Shown: positions 7,852-16,109 of the stretch, one piece after another
How the letters are laid out: each line of letters opens with the position of its first letter
Position numbering within the stretch: the stretch's first letter is position 1
Source of the DNA: Sphingomonadaceae bacterium 3R27E2-A
GTDB lineage: Bacteria > Pseudomonadota > Alphaproteobacteria > Sphingomonadales > Sphingomonadaceae
NCBI GenBank assembly: GCA_005503165.1
Contig: SCNT01000009.1
Span: 1-64,000 of the forward strand
DNA: 64,000 nucleotides
Reading direction: 5' to 3'
The notes under the pieces: model-generated
Told to the model about the DNA's origin: nothing
Databases searched by the model: none
What the model saw: the letters and a program-made list of their open reading frames with translations, nothing else
Position numbers and translations under genes: made by a program

Positions 7852-9156
7852 TCACCCCAAGTTCGGGCAGGCTTGCACCTTTAAATCGGTCAGCAGGACG
7901 CTGGCCTGAAACCCGTCCGGCACAAAGCGGAAGCTGAGCTGCCCTGCGAGCGCTGCGACCGCGCGCTTTGTAATGGCCAGGCCCAATCCGGTGCCTTCGC
8001 CGCCGCGCGCCACGTCGCCTCGTGCAAAGGGCCGAACCATCGCGTCGCATTGGCCGGAAGACATCCCGCTGCCCCGGTCGGTGACCGCTATCGCGACGCC
8101 ATTCCCATTTCGCCGGGCCTCGACACGAACCGGCGCGGCACCATGGCGGACGGCATTGGCAACAAGATTGGCGACTGCACGCGAGAGGGCGTGCGGCCTG
8201 GTTCGAACTTCGAGGCCTTCCTCCACCTCGAGGTCGATAGCACCAGCCGAACCGCTGTCGGCAACGACTTGCGCCAGGAGCGGAGAGATCTCGACCATCT
8301 GGATCTCCTCTGCGTCGAAGCTGCCCGCAAAGTCGAGAAATTGGCCAAGCATGGCCTCGATCCTGTCAACCTGCCGAACCGCGCTCAGCTGCAATTCGGG
8401 GTCGCCCCGCATCATTTCGAGCGAGAGGCGCAATCGTGTGAGCGGCGTTCGCAAATCGTGACTGACACCGCCGAGCATGAGCGCGCGATCGGCCTCGTGA
8501 TCGGCAAGTCGCTGTGTCAGTCGGTTGAAGGCAGCAGCAACGGTGGAAATTTCAGGCGGGCCTCCGGCATCTATCGGCTCGGGCGGATGATCGGGGCTAT
8601 AGGCGTCGACCGCTGCAGTCAGGCGCCGCAAAGGTCGGTCGAGACGGCGCTGGATCAACAGTCCCGCGAGCGAAGCGACGACGAAGGCGACACCGAGCGC
8701 GGTCAGGAGGCTGAACATGGCGCTCCGCTTGCGCGGCGGCGTCATACTGACCCAATATTCCTCTCGCCCCAGCGTCAGGCGCACCCATAATCGGTCGCCG
8801 GGATCGGTGATCCAGTCGAGATTCTCCTGTCTGTCCAGGCGTCCCGCGAGGGCACGCATGAAATGGACTTCAATGATCGACGGGAAGCGTCGCCCGTCCG
8901 CAGGCGGATTCGCGAGTGGCCGAACGAGCAGATTGTCGCCGCGATTCAGGTCGGCGAGCACTGCGGCGCGGCGCGACCGCGGCATGTCGGCCATGGCGTT
9001 AGACAGCGCTTCGATCATGTCGGCCGTCACGTCCGCGACACGGGCAGTCTGCGGTCCGATGACTAGCAATTGCACAAGCAGCCCGGCAAGCAGCTGTCCC
9101 GCCAGCACGATGCCGACCAGCATCGCGACCTTTCGCTTCGCGAAGCGCTCAACCAT
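7852..9156 (-). CDS. Sensor histidine kinase, EnvZ/OmpR type
   Basis: A 434-residue inner-membrane kinase. The first helix is at about residues 10-34, a periplasmic loop of roughly 110 residues follows, the second helix is at about 147-168, then a HAMP segment (LDRPLRRLTAAV). The H-box MLGGVSHDLRTPLTRL has its phospho-accepting His near residue 233. The N-box NLVANAVRHG, G1 box DRGSGM and G2 box GEGTGLGLAI are intact, so it should be active. Its start overlaps the response-regulator stop by 8 bp. The pair is transcribed away from the exported-protein operon at 10-11.9 kb, a likely target. The sensed signal cannot be told from sequence. Confidence 0.93.
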   Translation of the reverse strand: MVERFAKRKVAMLVGIVLAGQLLAGLLVQLLVIGPQTARVADVTADMIEALSNAMADMPRSRRAAVLADLNRGDNLLVRPLANPPADGRRFPSIIEVHFMRALAGRLDRQENLDWITDPGDRLWVRLTLGREEYWVSMTPPRKRSAMFSLLTALGVAFVVASLAGLLIQRRLDRPLRRLTAAVDAYSPDHPPEPIDAGGPPEISTVAAAFNRLTQRLADHEADRALMLGGVSHDLRTPLTRLRLSLEMMRGDPELQLSAVRQVDRIEAMLGQFLDFAGSFDAEEIQMVEISPLLAQVVADSGSAGAIDLEVEEGLEVRTRPHALSRAVANLVANAVRHGAAPVRVEARRNGNGVAIAVTDRGSGMSSGQCDAMVRPFARGDVARGGEGTGLGLAITKRAVAALAGQLSFRFVPDGFQASVLLTDLKVQACPNLG

Positions 9157-9859
9157 CCGGGCTGCAGGTCAGCATATATCCTACTCCCCATATGGTGCGC
9201 ACGAAGCGCGGCGTATCTGCGTCATCGCCGATGGCCTTGCGCAGACGGCCGATCTGGACATCGATCGCGCGGTCGGTGATTTCTGCATCGCGACCAAGCG
9301 CGCGATCGATGAGCTGGGCACGGGTGAGCGGACGCCCGGCGCTTCGCGCGAGAGCCCCCATCAGAGCGAATTCCCGCGATGAGAGCGCGACGGGGTTACC
9401 GTCGCGCAGCACCGTCATCGCCGAGTAGTTTATCGTGAAGGGGCCGACGATCACCGTCTCGTCGCGCGACTGGGTGCGCGCTGGGGACAGTCGGCGAAGC
9501 AGGGCGTTGATACGGGCGACCAGCTCACGTGGCAGGAAGGGCTTACCGAGATAATCATCCGCCCCCATCTCGAGGCCGATGACCCGATCGACGGGATCGC
9601 CCCGCGCGGTCAGCATGATGACCGGGATGCCGTCGCCGCCTTCACGAAGACGGCGCAATATTGCGAGGCCATCCTCTCCCGGCATCATCAGGTCGAGCAC
9701 GAGGAGGTCCGCGGGCTCACGCTGCAACCCCGCCTCCATGGCGCGCCCGCTATCCGCCACGCGAACCTCGAAGCCATGTTCGCGGAGAAAGCGCTGTAGC
9801 AGGGCTCTCAGTTCCGGGTCATCGTCGACCACCAAAATGCGGGGCGCCTTGCCGTCCAT
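9149..9859 (-). CDS. OmpR-family response regulator
   Basis: A 236-residue cytoplasmic regulator. The receiver domain has acidic pocket DDD near residues 12-14, phospho-accepting Asp near 56 (LLVLDLMMPGEDG), conserved Thr in VIMLTARG and Lys in LGKPF. A winged-helix DNA-binding domain occupies the last 100 residues (LSSREFALMGALARSAGRPL, IDVQIGRLRKAIGD, RTIWGVGYML). All receiver residues are present. It is the first gene of a two-gene operon with the kinase. A 176-bp divergent region separates it from the exported-protein operon and is the natural place for its binding sites. Confidence 0.95.
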   Translation of the reverse strand: MDGKAPRILVVDDDPELRALLQRFLREHGFEVRVADSGRAMEAGLQREPADLLVLDLMMPGEDGLAILRRLREGGDGIPVIMLTARGDPVDRVIGLEMGADDYLGKPFLPRELVARINALLRRLSPARTQSRDETVIVGPFTINYSAMTVLRDGNPVALSSREFALMGALARSAGRPLTRAQLIDRALGRDAEITDRAIDVQIGRLRKAIGDDADTPRFVRTIWGVGYMLTCSPDG

Positions 9860-10035
9860 CCGCGCACAGTGCCAGCAAGCCCGCGCCCGGGCCAGTGCAG
9901 AAGATGTGACAAGTCATGACAGGCGCGCGGACCCGTCGCACCCTGTCGCAACTTCGCTCATCGGCGACATCATCACGATATAGTTTTGCGCGATGAAGGG
10001 GCGTTCCCATTGATACAACAGACAGGAGTATCGGC

Positions 10036-10545
10036 ATGACCAACACCCCGAAAATGTTCGCCGCCCTCGCAGCGACACTGGCCCTCGCCGCGGCGGGCAC
10101 CGCCGACGCCCGCCAGGGCTCGATCAAGGCGCGCGGCGCAAACGGCTCGGTTTCGGCCAAGAGCGGTCCCAATGGCACGATGGTCCGCGGTCGCGGAACG
10201 GTCCAGAATGATGACGGCTCGGTGACGACCCGCTCCGGCGGCGCCTACCAGGGAGCCAACGGAAGCCAGGCCAAGCGCGCTTCGACCACGACGGTCTCGC
10301 CCGACGGATCGGCCAGCCGGAGCGGCGAGGCCTATGCCAGCGGTCCGAACGGCAGCGCAAGCAGCGCCGGCGGTTTCCAGCGAGACGCGAACGGAAACTG
10401 GTCTGGCGGGCGTACGACGTCGGCCACCAACGCGAACACGGGTAACAGCTATTCCGGGTCGACGGCGATCGATCCTGCAACAGGCAAGCCGGTGCACAGC
10501 GCAAGCTGCACCGATGCAGCCGGCACCGTCATACCCTGCCGCTAA
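10036..10545 (+). CDS. Exported Gly/Ser/Asn-rich repeat protein
   Basis: A 169-residue protein with a clear signal peptide (MTNTPKMFAALAATLALAAA, cleavage near ADA-RQ). The mature part is a low-complexity series of imperfect units built on (A/P)NGS with flanking Gly/Ser, then a Cys-containing tail (SCTDAAGTVIPCR) that could form one disulfide. CAGGAG lies 8 bases before the ATG. It is divergent from the two-component system and followed by an EF-hand protein, so it may be a regulated envelope protein. It resembles small sphingomonad hypothetical proteins, but the function is unknown. Confidence 0.75.
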   Translation: MTNTPKMFAALAATLALAAAGTADARQGSIKARGANGSVSAKSGPNGTMVRGRGTVQNDDGSVTTRSGGAYQGANGSQAKRASTTTVSPDGSASRSGEAYASGPNGSASSAGGFQRDANGNWSGGRTTSATNANTGNSYSGSTAIDPATGKPVHSASCTDAAGTVIPCR

Positions 10546-10648
10546 CCGGGGCCGCCACACCCCCTCCCCCCGGTATGCGAGGGGCGGCCACCGCGAGCCG
10601 CCCCTCGCTTTTCCGGCCGCCTGTTCCTCCCTTGCAGGAGATTCGGTC

Positions 10649-11116
10649 ATGAAGATGAATGCCAGGTCCATCCACGCCCTGCGCAGCGCCGCGCTCGGCC
10701 TTGCGCTGACGCTCTCGCTCGTCGCGAGCGCCGGGAGTGCGCAGTCCTTCCCCGGCGCCCCGGGGAATTTCGATCGCGTCGAAGAGCAACTGCGCGCCGC
10801 CGACAAGAATGGCGACGGCTCGGTCAGCCGAAGCGAATATAGGCAACAGCGAGCGGCGCAATGGTCCAGCCTCGACCGTGACGGCGACGGCTTCTTCAGC
10901 AAGGACGATTTGCCGTCGTTCCTCCAGTCGCGCTGGGATGGCGAGCGGATCGCCGATTTGCGACGGCAGTTCGATCGAAACGGCGACGGCCGCATTTCCC
11001 GGACCGAGTTCGTGGACGGACCGATGCCGGGATTCGATCTCGCCGACGCCAACCACGACCAGCTGGTCACAGAAGCCGAGATGAAGGTCGCCGCCCAGAA
11101 ATTCAAGGCGAAATAG
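10649..11116 (+). CDS. Exported EF-hand calcium-binding protein
   Basis: A 155-residue protein with signal peptide (MKMNARSIHALRSAALGLAL, cleavage near GSAQS). Four EF-hand loops are visible: DKNGDGSVSRSEY, DRDGDGFFSKDDL, DRNGDGRISRTEF and a weaker DANHDQLVTEAEM. The first three keep the Asp/Asn-x-Asp/Asn-x-Asp-Gly pattern and a Glu or Asp at position 12, so calcium binding is likely. The start has GCAGGAG 8 bases upstream; an in-frame upstream extension overlaps the previous gene out of frame and is rejected. It is followed after 2 bp by the fatty-acid hydroxylase gene. The likely location is the periplasm. Confidence 0.85.
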   Translation: MKMNARSIHALRSAALGLALTLSLVASAGSAQSFPGAPGNFDRVEEQLRAADKNGDGSVSRSEYRQQRAAQWSSLDRDGDGFFSKDDLPSFLQSRWDGERIADLRRQFDRNGDGRISRTEFVDGPMPGFDLADANHDQLVTEAEMKVAAQKFKAK

Positions 11117-11118
11117 CG

Positions 11119-11928
11119 ATGCGGCTTGCGATGCAATATCCGGTCGTGATGGTCGCCATGCTGCTTCTCGTCCTCGCCGAATTTGCCTGGCGGCGCGCGG
11201 GCAGGGGTTATGATTTGCGCGCGGCGCTCGCGAGCTTCGGCGTAGCGATCGGGCAGGCAGCCATCCGCCCTGTTACCGGTATCGCGACTCTTGCAATCCT
11301 GCAGGCCGCGCACGGCTTTGCCCCGTTCCGCCTCCCCGTCGATGACTGGCGGACATGGGCGGCAGGATTTTTTGCAGTCGAATTCACCTATTATTGGTTT
11401 CACCGCGCGAGCCACCAGATACGCTGGATGTGGGCGACCCATGCCGTGCACCACAGCACGCGCGAACTGATCCTGCCTTCGGCGATCCGCCTCGGTTGGA
11501 CAGAGTTTTTTTCGCTCGGCTGGCTGTTCTTCGCGGCGCTCGCGCTTGCCGGTTTCCCACCTGTCGTGATCGGTGTGCTCCTGGGGTTGAACCTGATCTA
11601 TCAGTTCCCGCTCCATACCGAGGCGATAGGCAGGCTTGGGCCGCTCGAATGGGTGTTGAACACGCCCTCGCACCATCGAGCCCATCACAGCAGCGACGCC
11701 GCCTATCTCGACTGCAATTTCGGCGGCGTTACGATCATCTTCGATCGCCTGTTCGGCACGTTTCGCGCGGAACCCGTCGGCGGAGGGCTCACCTACGGTC
11801 TCGTCAAGCCGGTGAACTCGAACAACCCCTTGCTGATCGCGCTTCATGAATGGGGTCGCATGTTCTCCGACATGGTGGCTGCCCGGGGCTTCGCCGCCAG
11901 GCTGCGGATCGCAATCGGGCGGCCCTGA
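11119..11928 (+). CDS. Sterol desaturase/fatty-acid hydroxylase superfamily membrane protein
   Basis: A 269-residue polytopic membrane protein with the di-iron histidine clusters of this superfamily: HRASH near residue 95, HAVHH near 110 and HRAHH near 190. Hydrophobic segments surround them, and the first begins near residue 5. Such enzymes hydroxylate or desaturate lipids or carotenoids using oxygen. It starts 2 bp after the EF-hand gene, so it is co-transcribed. The divergent two-component system may adjust envelope lipid chemistry through it. The exact substrate is unknown. Confidence 0.85.
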   Translation: MRLAMQYPVVMVAMLLLVLAEFAWRRAGRGYDLRAALASFGVAIGQAAIRPVTGIATLAILQAAHGFAPFRLPVDDWRTWAAGFFAVEFTYYWFHRASHQIRWMWATHAVHHSTRELILPSAIRLGWTEFFSLGWLFFAALALAGFPPVVIGVLLGLNLIYQFPLHTEAIGRLGPLEWVLNTPSHHRAHHSSDAAYLDCNFGGVTIIFDRLFGTFRAEPVGGGLTYGLVKPVNSNNPLLIALHEWGRMFSDMVAARGFAARLRIAIGRP

Positions 11929-11972
11929 CGCCGAAGCGTGGGACGTCGCGGGTCGCGCCAACGAGGCTATAT

Positions 11973-11987
11973 TGTCAATAATCGACA
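11973..11987. promoter_or_regulatory. TGTCRATWATYGACA operator, site A
   Basis: TGTCAATAATCGACA, a 15-bp palindrome (consensus TGTCRATWATYGACA), lies 76 bp before the first dioxygenase gene. The same element recurs at 14105, 16260 and 32269, each time upstream of a gene of the island. The shape suits a GntR/FCD regulator. Confidence 0.65.
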
Positions 11988-12063
11988 TAGCTGATATTGC
12001 CCGCGGATCGATCCGGTCCGAGGCGGTGCCGAAAGAGCGGAGTAACGTCTCGGAGCCGACGCT

Positions 12064-12933
12064 ATGCCCGCCAGCCGCGCCCATCTACGGACCTTCGCCC
12101 CTGCCAGCGATCCCTATCGCGAGATCGCGGTCAAGAGACTGACGCCCGCCATTGGTGCGGAGATTGGCGGTGTCGACCTCGCTGCGCCGATGCCGGACGC
12201 CGTCTTCGCCGAGATCGAACGCGCGTTCGCGGAGAATCTCGTGATCTTCTTTCGCGACCAGATGCTGACGCCCGAGGCTCATCTCGCGTTCGGCCGCAAA
12301 TTCGGGGAGCTCCACGTCCACCCTGCCGCGCCCAGTGAAGCCGGACATCCCGAGTTGATGGTGATCGCGACCGATGAGAATAGCCCCCGCGCAAATGGTG
12401 AAGGCTGGCACTCGGACGTGTCGTGCGATGCGGAGCCTCCGCTCGGATCGATGTTATACATCCGCACCTGTCCCGAAGTCGGAGGCGACACGCTGTTCGC
12501 GAACATGTACGCGGCGTACGAATTGCTGTCGGAAGGCATGAAGCGCCGCCTCGAAGGCCTGCAGGCCGTTCACGACGGGGAGCATGTCTATCGCGGCCTC
12601 TACGCGAACTTGGGTGTCTCCGATCGGCCGGTCTATCCGCGATCGGTCCATCCGGTTGTCCGCACCCATCCGGTGACGCGGCGCAAGGCGCTCTTCGTCA
12701 ATTCGGGGTTTACGACCGCCATCGTCGGCCTGTCTCCGGACGAGAGCGACGCGCTGCTGCGATATCTCTTCGGTCACCTAGCCCATCCGCTATTCCAGTG
12801 CCGGTTCCGCTGGACGCCCGGCACTCTCGCCTTTTGGGACAATCGCTGTGCCCAGCACCAGGCGATTTGGGACTATTGGCCTGAAAGGCGTTATGGAAAT
12901 CGCGTGACGATCAAGGGCGACGCCCCTTTCTGA
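12064..12933 (+). CDS. TauD/TfdA-family Fe(II)/2-oxoglutarate dioxygenase
   Basis: A 289-residue cytoplasmic enzyme. The N-terminus LTPAIGAEIGGVDL is typical of the family. The iron ligands are seen as WHSDVSCD (His-x-Asp, near residues 119-121) and the distal His in DNRCAQHQAIWDYW. The 2-oxoglutarate-binding Arg is expected in ERRYGNRVTIKG. The family uses oxygen and 2-oxoglutarate to hydroxylate a substrate, often releasing sulfite, a phenol or an aldehyde. The nearest promoter carries operator site A, linking it to the esterase operon and the second dioxygenase at 31191. Substrate unknown. Confidence 0.9.
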   Translation: MPASRAHLRTFAPASDPYREIAVKRLTPAIGAEIGGVDLAAPMPDAVFAEIERAFAENLVIFFRDQMLTPEAHLAFGRKFGELHVHPAAPSEAGHPELMVIATDENSPRANGEGWHSDVSCDAEPPLGSMLYIRTCPEVGGDTLFANMYAAYELLSEGMKRRLEGLQAVHDGEHVYRGLYANLGVSDRPVYPRSVHPVVRTHPVTRRKALFVNSGFTTAIVGLSPDESDALLRYLFGHLAHPLFQCRFRWTPGTLAFWDNRCAQHQAIWDYWPERRYGNRVTIKGDAPF

Positions 12934-13019
12934 GGCGATTATGCGCGGCCGCCCGGTCATCTGTCGTAGCAGCGATTCGACGCCTTGCTGCCCCGCCGGC
13001 GTGGCCCGGAACCGACGCT

Positions 13020-14030
13020 TCAGTCCAGCAAGAGCCTGAGGAAGTCGGCATCGGACCATTTGGTCGCGGGGTCCGCGCCGGGGCCGAGCGCGGCGAGGTC
13101 GAGCCGCGCCTGGCGCACGATGACAAGTCCGCGCGAAGGGATGACGTATAGCCGCTGGTCTCCGGCCCCCGCCGCGAGCACCAGGTCGCGAGGCAGTTCG
13201 GCGGCGCGGCGGCCGATATCGGTCGACGCCGTGACGGGATCGGCACCTGGCGCAATATGGGGGAGCCACCAGGTGAGGCCATAACCGGGATTGGCCTTGC
13301 TGCCTTTGAACAGCTCCGCGAATGCCACGGGATCGACGAGCGATTTCCCGTCCTTCGTGCCGCCGGCGCGGATGAACTCTCCAAATTTTGCCCACTCGCG
13401 CGCCGTCAGGACCATCCCTTGCGGCAGCAGCGGATTCCCGTCGGCACCTCGTCGCCACTGCGCCACCGACATTCCCAGCGGCTTCAATATCCGGTCGCCG
13501 ACATAGGTTTCGATGTCGCCCGGCCGGCCGGCGGCGACAAGCTTGCGCCGGAGGACCTCTCCGAACAACTGCATCGGGGCCGGCCCATAATGAAATTCGG
13601 TTCCGGGCGCGGCGACCAGATCCTGCGCGGCTGCTTCCGCATATGTTGGCGGCTTGCCGATCGCGCTGACCTGTCCACCCGTCATCGAAAGGAGATGCCT
13701 CAGGGTGACGTCCTTCTTCAGGGGGGTCCCCGACCATTCCCTGATCGTTGCGGCGACCGGCTCGTCGAGGGTCAGAAGACCGTCCTGCACCGCCGCTGCG
13801 GCGATAATCCCGACAAAGCTCTTCGTCCCGGACCAGAGTTCATAGGCTTCCTCCGCGGCGCCCTTATGGGTGTCACAGACGATTGCTCCATTCTGCAGGA
13901 CCAGGACGGACAGGCCCCGGCGGCTGTCCGAATAGGCGGTCGCCGCCGCGCAGCCGGCCCCGGTCGCGGCGATCGCGTGGCCGGGGGCTGCCAACGCCAA
14001 TGCCGCGAGTATAATCCTGTATCTTGCCAT
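13020..14030 (-). CDS. Exported beta-lactamase-fold serine hydrolase
   Basis: A 336-residue protein starting MARYRIILAALALAAPGHA with a signal peptide; GGGAGCAGG precedes the ATG at 14030. The SxxK motif SGTKS (nucleophile Ser) and YGP as the second element are characteristic of the class C/EstB serine hydrolases. GLTWWLPHIAPG and YVIPSRGLVIV follow. EstB-like members are often esterases rather than lactamases. Operator site B lies 75 bp upstream. It converges with the dioxygenase gene. A periplasmic esterase acting on the island's substrate is inferred. Confidence 0.85.
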   Translation of the reverse strand: MARYRIILAALALAAPGHAIAATGAGCAAATAYSDSRRGLSVLVLQNGAIVCDTHKGAAEEAYELWSGTKSFVGIIAAAAVQDGLLTLDEPVAATIREWSGTPLKKDVTLRHLLSMTGGQVSAIGKPPTYAEAAAQDLVAAPGTEFHYGPAPMQLFGEVLRRKLVAAGRPGDIETYVGDRILKPLGMSVAQWRRGADGNPLLPQGMVLTAREWAKFGEFIRAGGTKDGKSLVDPVAFAELFKGSKANPGYGLTWWLPHIAPGADPVTASTDIGRRAAELPRDLVLAAGAGDQRLYVIPSRGLVIVRQARLDLAALGPGADPATKWSDADFLRLLLD

Positions 14031-14104
14031 GAACCTGCTCCCACCTGCTCGGCTTTGCCTACATTCTGACCGCGCCTGCCGTTTGTGAGAAAGACCGCGG
14101 CCAT

Positions 14105-14119
14105 TGTCAATAATTGGCA
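14105..14119. promoter_or_regulatory. TGTCRATWATYGACA operator, site B
   Basis: TGTCAATAATTGGCA matches the 15-bp consensus at 14 of 15 positions. It lies 75 bp upstream of the minus-strand serine-hydrolase start and 60 bp beyond the end of the thioesterase operon. Confidence 0.55.
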
Positions 14120-14180
14120 AAGAACCGGCCGGGATCGGCATTCGGAGACATGGCACCGATGTCGCGAGACATGCCTGCCC

Positions 14181-14582
14181 TCAGATTCTGAACTCGCACT
14201 GCGCAGCGCAAATCGGCTTGTCCGGCCCGAGCTGCCATGCCTCGCCGTGAACGACGGCAACGCGGCGGCCGATGCGCCTCACCTGGGGCTTTGAAAAGGT
14301 CGGGACCGGGCCAGCGCTGGCGATATATTGCAGGTTGATGCTGATCGGGCGCGGCGGGGTGTGAAGCCCCGCAACCCGCGCCAGTTCGGCGGCGCAGCAG
14401 AGTTCGAGGAAGGCCGCTATCGCCCCGCCATGCAGCGCCGGGAGCTGCACGTTGCCCACCAGCCTCTCGCGTTCGACAAGCCGATAAAGATGCGCGCCAT
14501 CGCTTTCGTCCATCTCGACCCCGAGGAAGGCGGCGAACGGAGAATGGGCGAGGATGTCACCTGGTGGGAACGGCTTGTTCAC
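14181..14582 (-). CDS. PaaI-like hotdog thioesterase
   Basis: A 133-residue protein starting at GTG 14582 (VNKPFPPGD) with AGGAGG 11 bases upstream, inside the end of the upstream thioesterase gene. The GTG overlaps that gene's TGA (GTGA), so translation is coupled. The hotdog signature LPALHGGAIAAFLELC is visible in the middle, and PRPISINLQYIASAG forms the following strands. Family members hydrolyse acyl- or aroyl-CoA thioesters, usually as tetramers. It is the last gene of the operon that begins with the exported esterase, so it probably recycles CoA or relieves dead-end acyl-CoA. Confidence 0.8.
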   Translation of the reverse strand: MNKPFPPGDILAHSPFAAFLGVEMDESDGAHLYRLVERERLVGNVQLPALHGGAIAAFLELCCAAELARVAGLHTPPRPISINLQYIASAGPVPTFSKPQVRRIGRRVAVVHGEAWQLGPDKPICAAQCEFRI

Positions 14583-14998
14583 GACGAGGGGTGCCTCCTG
14601 AATGCGAAACTTCCCTGAGCGGCGGCGACGAGCGCGCCGGGGTCCGTATCCCACACGTCCGCACGCACGAAGGCGATGTTGCGGGTCATGTGGTAGCAGC
14701 GCGCCTCGACCGTCACGGACGATGCCGTAGCGGCTGGCCGCACATGGTCGATTTTGAGGTTGAGCGTCGAGATTACCACCTGTCGATCGAAGCGAGCCAT
14801 CACGGCCATCCCGCATGCCTGGTCGATCAGTGTCGCGATCGCGCCGCTGGCAAGCAGCATGGCGTCCTCAAAAGCAGCGAGGTCGTCGCGCCAGGGCTGC
14901 CTCATGACCGCGCAATCGGACGATATCGTCAGAAATTCGAGGGCGAGGGCGTCACTCCATGGCGTAACCCGGTTGAGCATCTCGGGCCGCGACGTCAT
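14579..14998 (-). CDS. Hotdog-fold acyl-CoA thioesterase
   Basis: A 139-residue protein. The helix-strand pattern ASGAIATLIDQACGMAVMAR followed by VISTLNLKIDHVRPA is the PaaI/YbgC-like hotdog core, with the acidic residue expected near DQACG. It starts with ATG overlapping the stop of the small upstream gene (ATGA) and ends overlapping the second thioesterase. The two thioesterases are divergent in sequence and may form a heteromer, as adjacent hotdog pairs often do. Role: hydrolysis of an acyl-CoA intermediate of the island's pathway. Confidence 0.78.
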   Translation of the reverse strand: MTSRPEMLNRVTPWSDALALEFLTISSDCAVMRQPWRDDLAAFEDAMLLASGAIATLIDQACGMAVMARFDRQVVISTLNLKIDHVRPAATASSVTVEARCYHMTRNIAFVRADVWDTDPGALVAAAQGSFAFRRHPSS

Positions 14999-15174
14999 GC
15001 GTCACCCTTCTGCGGAAATTCGCCAGGCCGGGTCGTCACGAGGCTATGCACGCTCATGCCGACGATCCGGTGAACCGATTGCATCCCGCAGGATCTCGAG
15101 GTGACAGACCGCAGCGTGCCCGGGGAAAGCAGCAAGACGCGCCCGAATTCCGGGACGAATTGCAGCTCGTTCAT
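14995..15174 (-). CDS. Small unknown protein between esterase and thioesterases
   Basis: A 59-residue frame, MNELQFVPEFGRVLLLSPG onward. Its ATG overlaps the esterase stop (ATGA) and its own stop overlaps the thioesterase ATG (ATGA), so it exactly fills the space in a coupled operon. That placement is the main evidence that it is translated. It has one Cys, no signal peptide and no recognised family. It could be a remnant or N-terminal fragment of a longer gene. Confidence 0.45.
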   Translation of the reverse strand: MNELQFVPEFGRVLLLSPGTLRSVTSRSCGMQSVHRIVGMSVHSLVTTRPGEFPQKGDA

Positions 15175-16109
15175 CTCCTCGGGAGCGCCAGAAAAAACTC
15201 CACTATTGTACGGCTTGCGTCCATGTCCCGGTTCGTCTTGCCGATGAGGAAGACCGGGGCATATTGCGGCCCCCCGGGCCAGCTGTGGCCCCCACCCACG
15301 ACCGATACCAGCCTTACGGGGGCGCTGAGCGGACAGGCACGATAGTCCGTTGCGACGGTCGACGTAGATTCGGGGCGCTTCGTGGCCGCAGCATTGTTTC
15401 GCACCGTCATCGTGCCACATCGATTTTTCTCCGCCCAGAATTTCGTGCTGTCGTTAGCGGACAGAACGCTACCGCCCTGCCCCCTCCCGCCGAAGTCTTC
15501 AACCTTCCCGCCGCCATAGGGCACGATCGGATCGGCGTCGCCGCTGATCTGCAGCAAGGCCACGGCGCGCCGGGGGTTGCACACCGCCGCATAGTCGGCG
15601 GCGAGCATCCCGGCGACAGCAGCGACAGCCGCAATCCTGTCGGACATGTCGCAGCCCAGCCTGTGCGCCATCATGGCTCCGTTCGACATACCCGTCACGA
15701 AAATGCGGCCGCGGTCAACGGGGTGGCGGCGCCCCACATCATCGAGGACCGCCCCGATAAAGCCGACGTCGTCGACCTTGCTTTTGACCGTTGCGCGGCC
15801 GTCGTTCCAATGCTTGCCGATGCCGTTCGGATAGACCGCTATAAAGCCTCGTACATCCGCCAGCGGATCAAGCCGTGCGAGCTTGACCATGCTATCTGCC
15901 TGTCCCCCGCCCCCATGAAGAATGACCACCACCGGATAGCCGCCTTCGGGCGGAGCCTTGACCGGGACGTGCATCAGGTAGCTGCGTTTCAGTCCGCCAT
16001 GATCGATCGTGACCGCTGTGTCGGCTTCGACGGCGGAAGCGTGCGAAACGCCGCAGCCCGACACCGGCAGGGCCATCAGGGCGGCCGCGACCATGAAGTT
16101 TCTCCGCAT
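15171..16109 (-). CDS. PHB-depolymerase-family exported esterase (LpqC/feruloyl-esterase-like)
   Basis: A 312-residue alpha/beta hydrolase. The N-terminus MRRNFMVAAALMALPVSGCG is a signal peptide with a possible lipobox (VSGC), suggesting a periplasmic lipoprotein. HGGGGQ gives the oxyanion region, GMSNG the nucleophile Ser, SGDADPIVPYGG the Asp, and GGGHSWPGG the His. These are the marks of the esterase PHB-depolymerase group, which includes feruloyl and acetyl xylan esterases. It heads a coupled operon with a small gene and two thioesterases. Operator site C lies about 150 bp upstream. It probably splits an ester outside the cytoplasm and feeds acids to the ligase encoded divergently. Confidence 0.87.
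   Translation of the reverse strand: MRRNFMVAAALMALPVSGCGVSHASAVEADTAVTIDHGGLKRSYLMHVPVKAPPEGGYPVVVILHGGGGQADSMVKLARLDPLADVRGFIAVYPNGIGKHWNDGRATVKSKVDDVGFIGAVLDDVGRRHPVDRGRIFVTGMSNGAMMAHRLGCDMSDRIAAVAAVAGMLAADYAAVCNPRRAVALLQISGDADPIVPYGGGKVEDFGGRGQGGSVLSANDSTKFWAEKNRCGTMTVRNNAAATKRPESTSTVATDYRACPLSAPVRLVSVVGGGHSWPGGPQYAPVFLIGKTNRDMDASRTIVEFFLALPRR

Noticed and set aside
9973-12084. 703-codon minus-strand open frame across the exported-protein operon
   Set aside because: It is antisense to three genes with clear signal peptides, EF-hands and His clusters; its own product has no recognisable domains.
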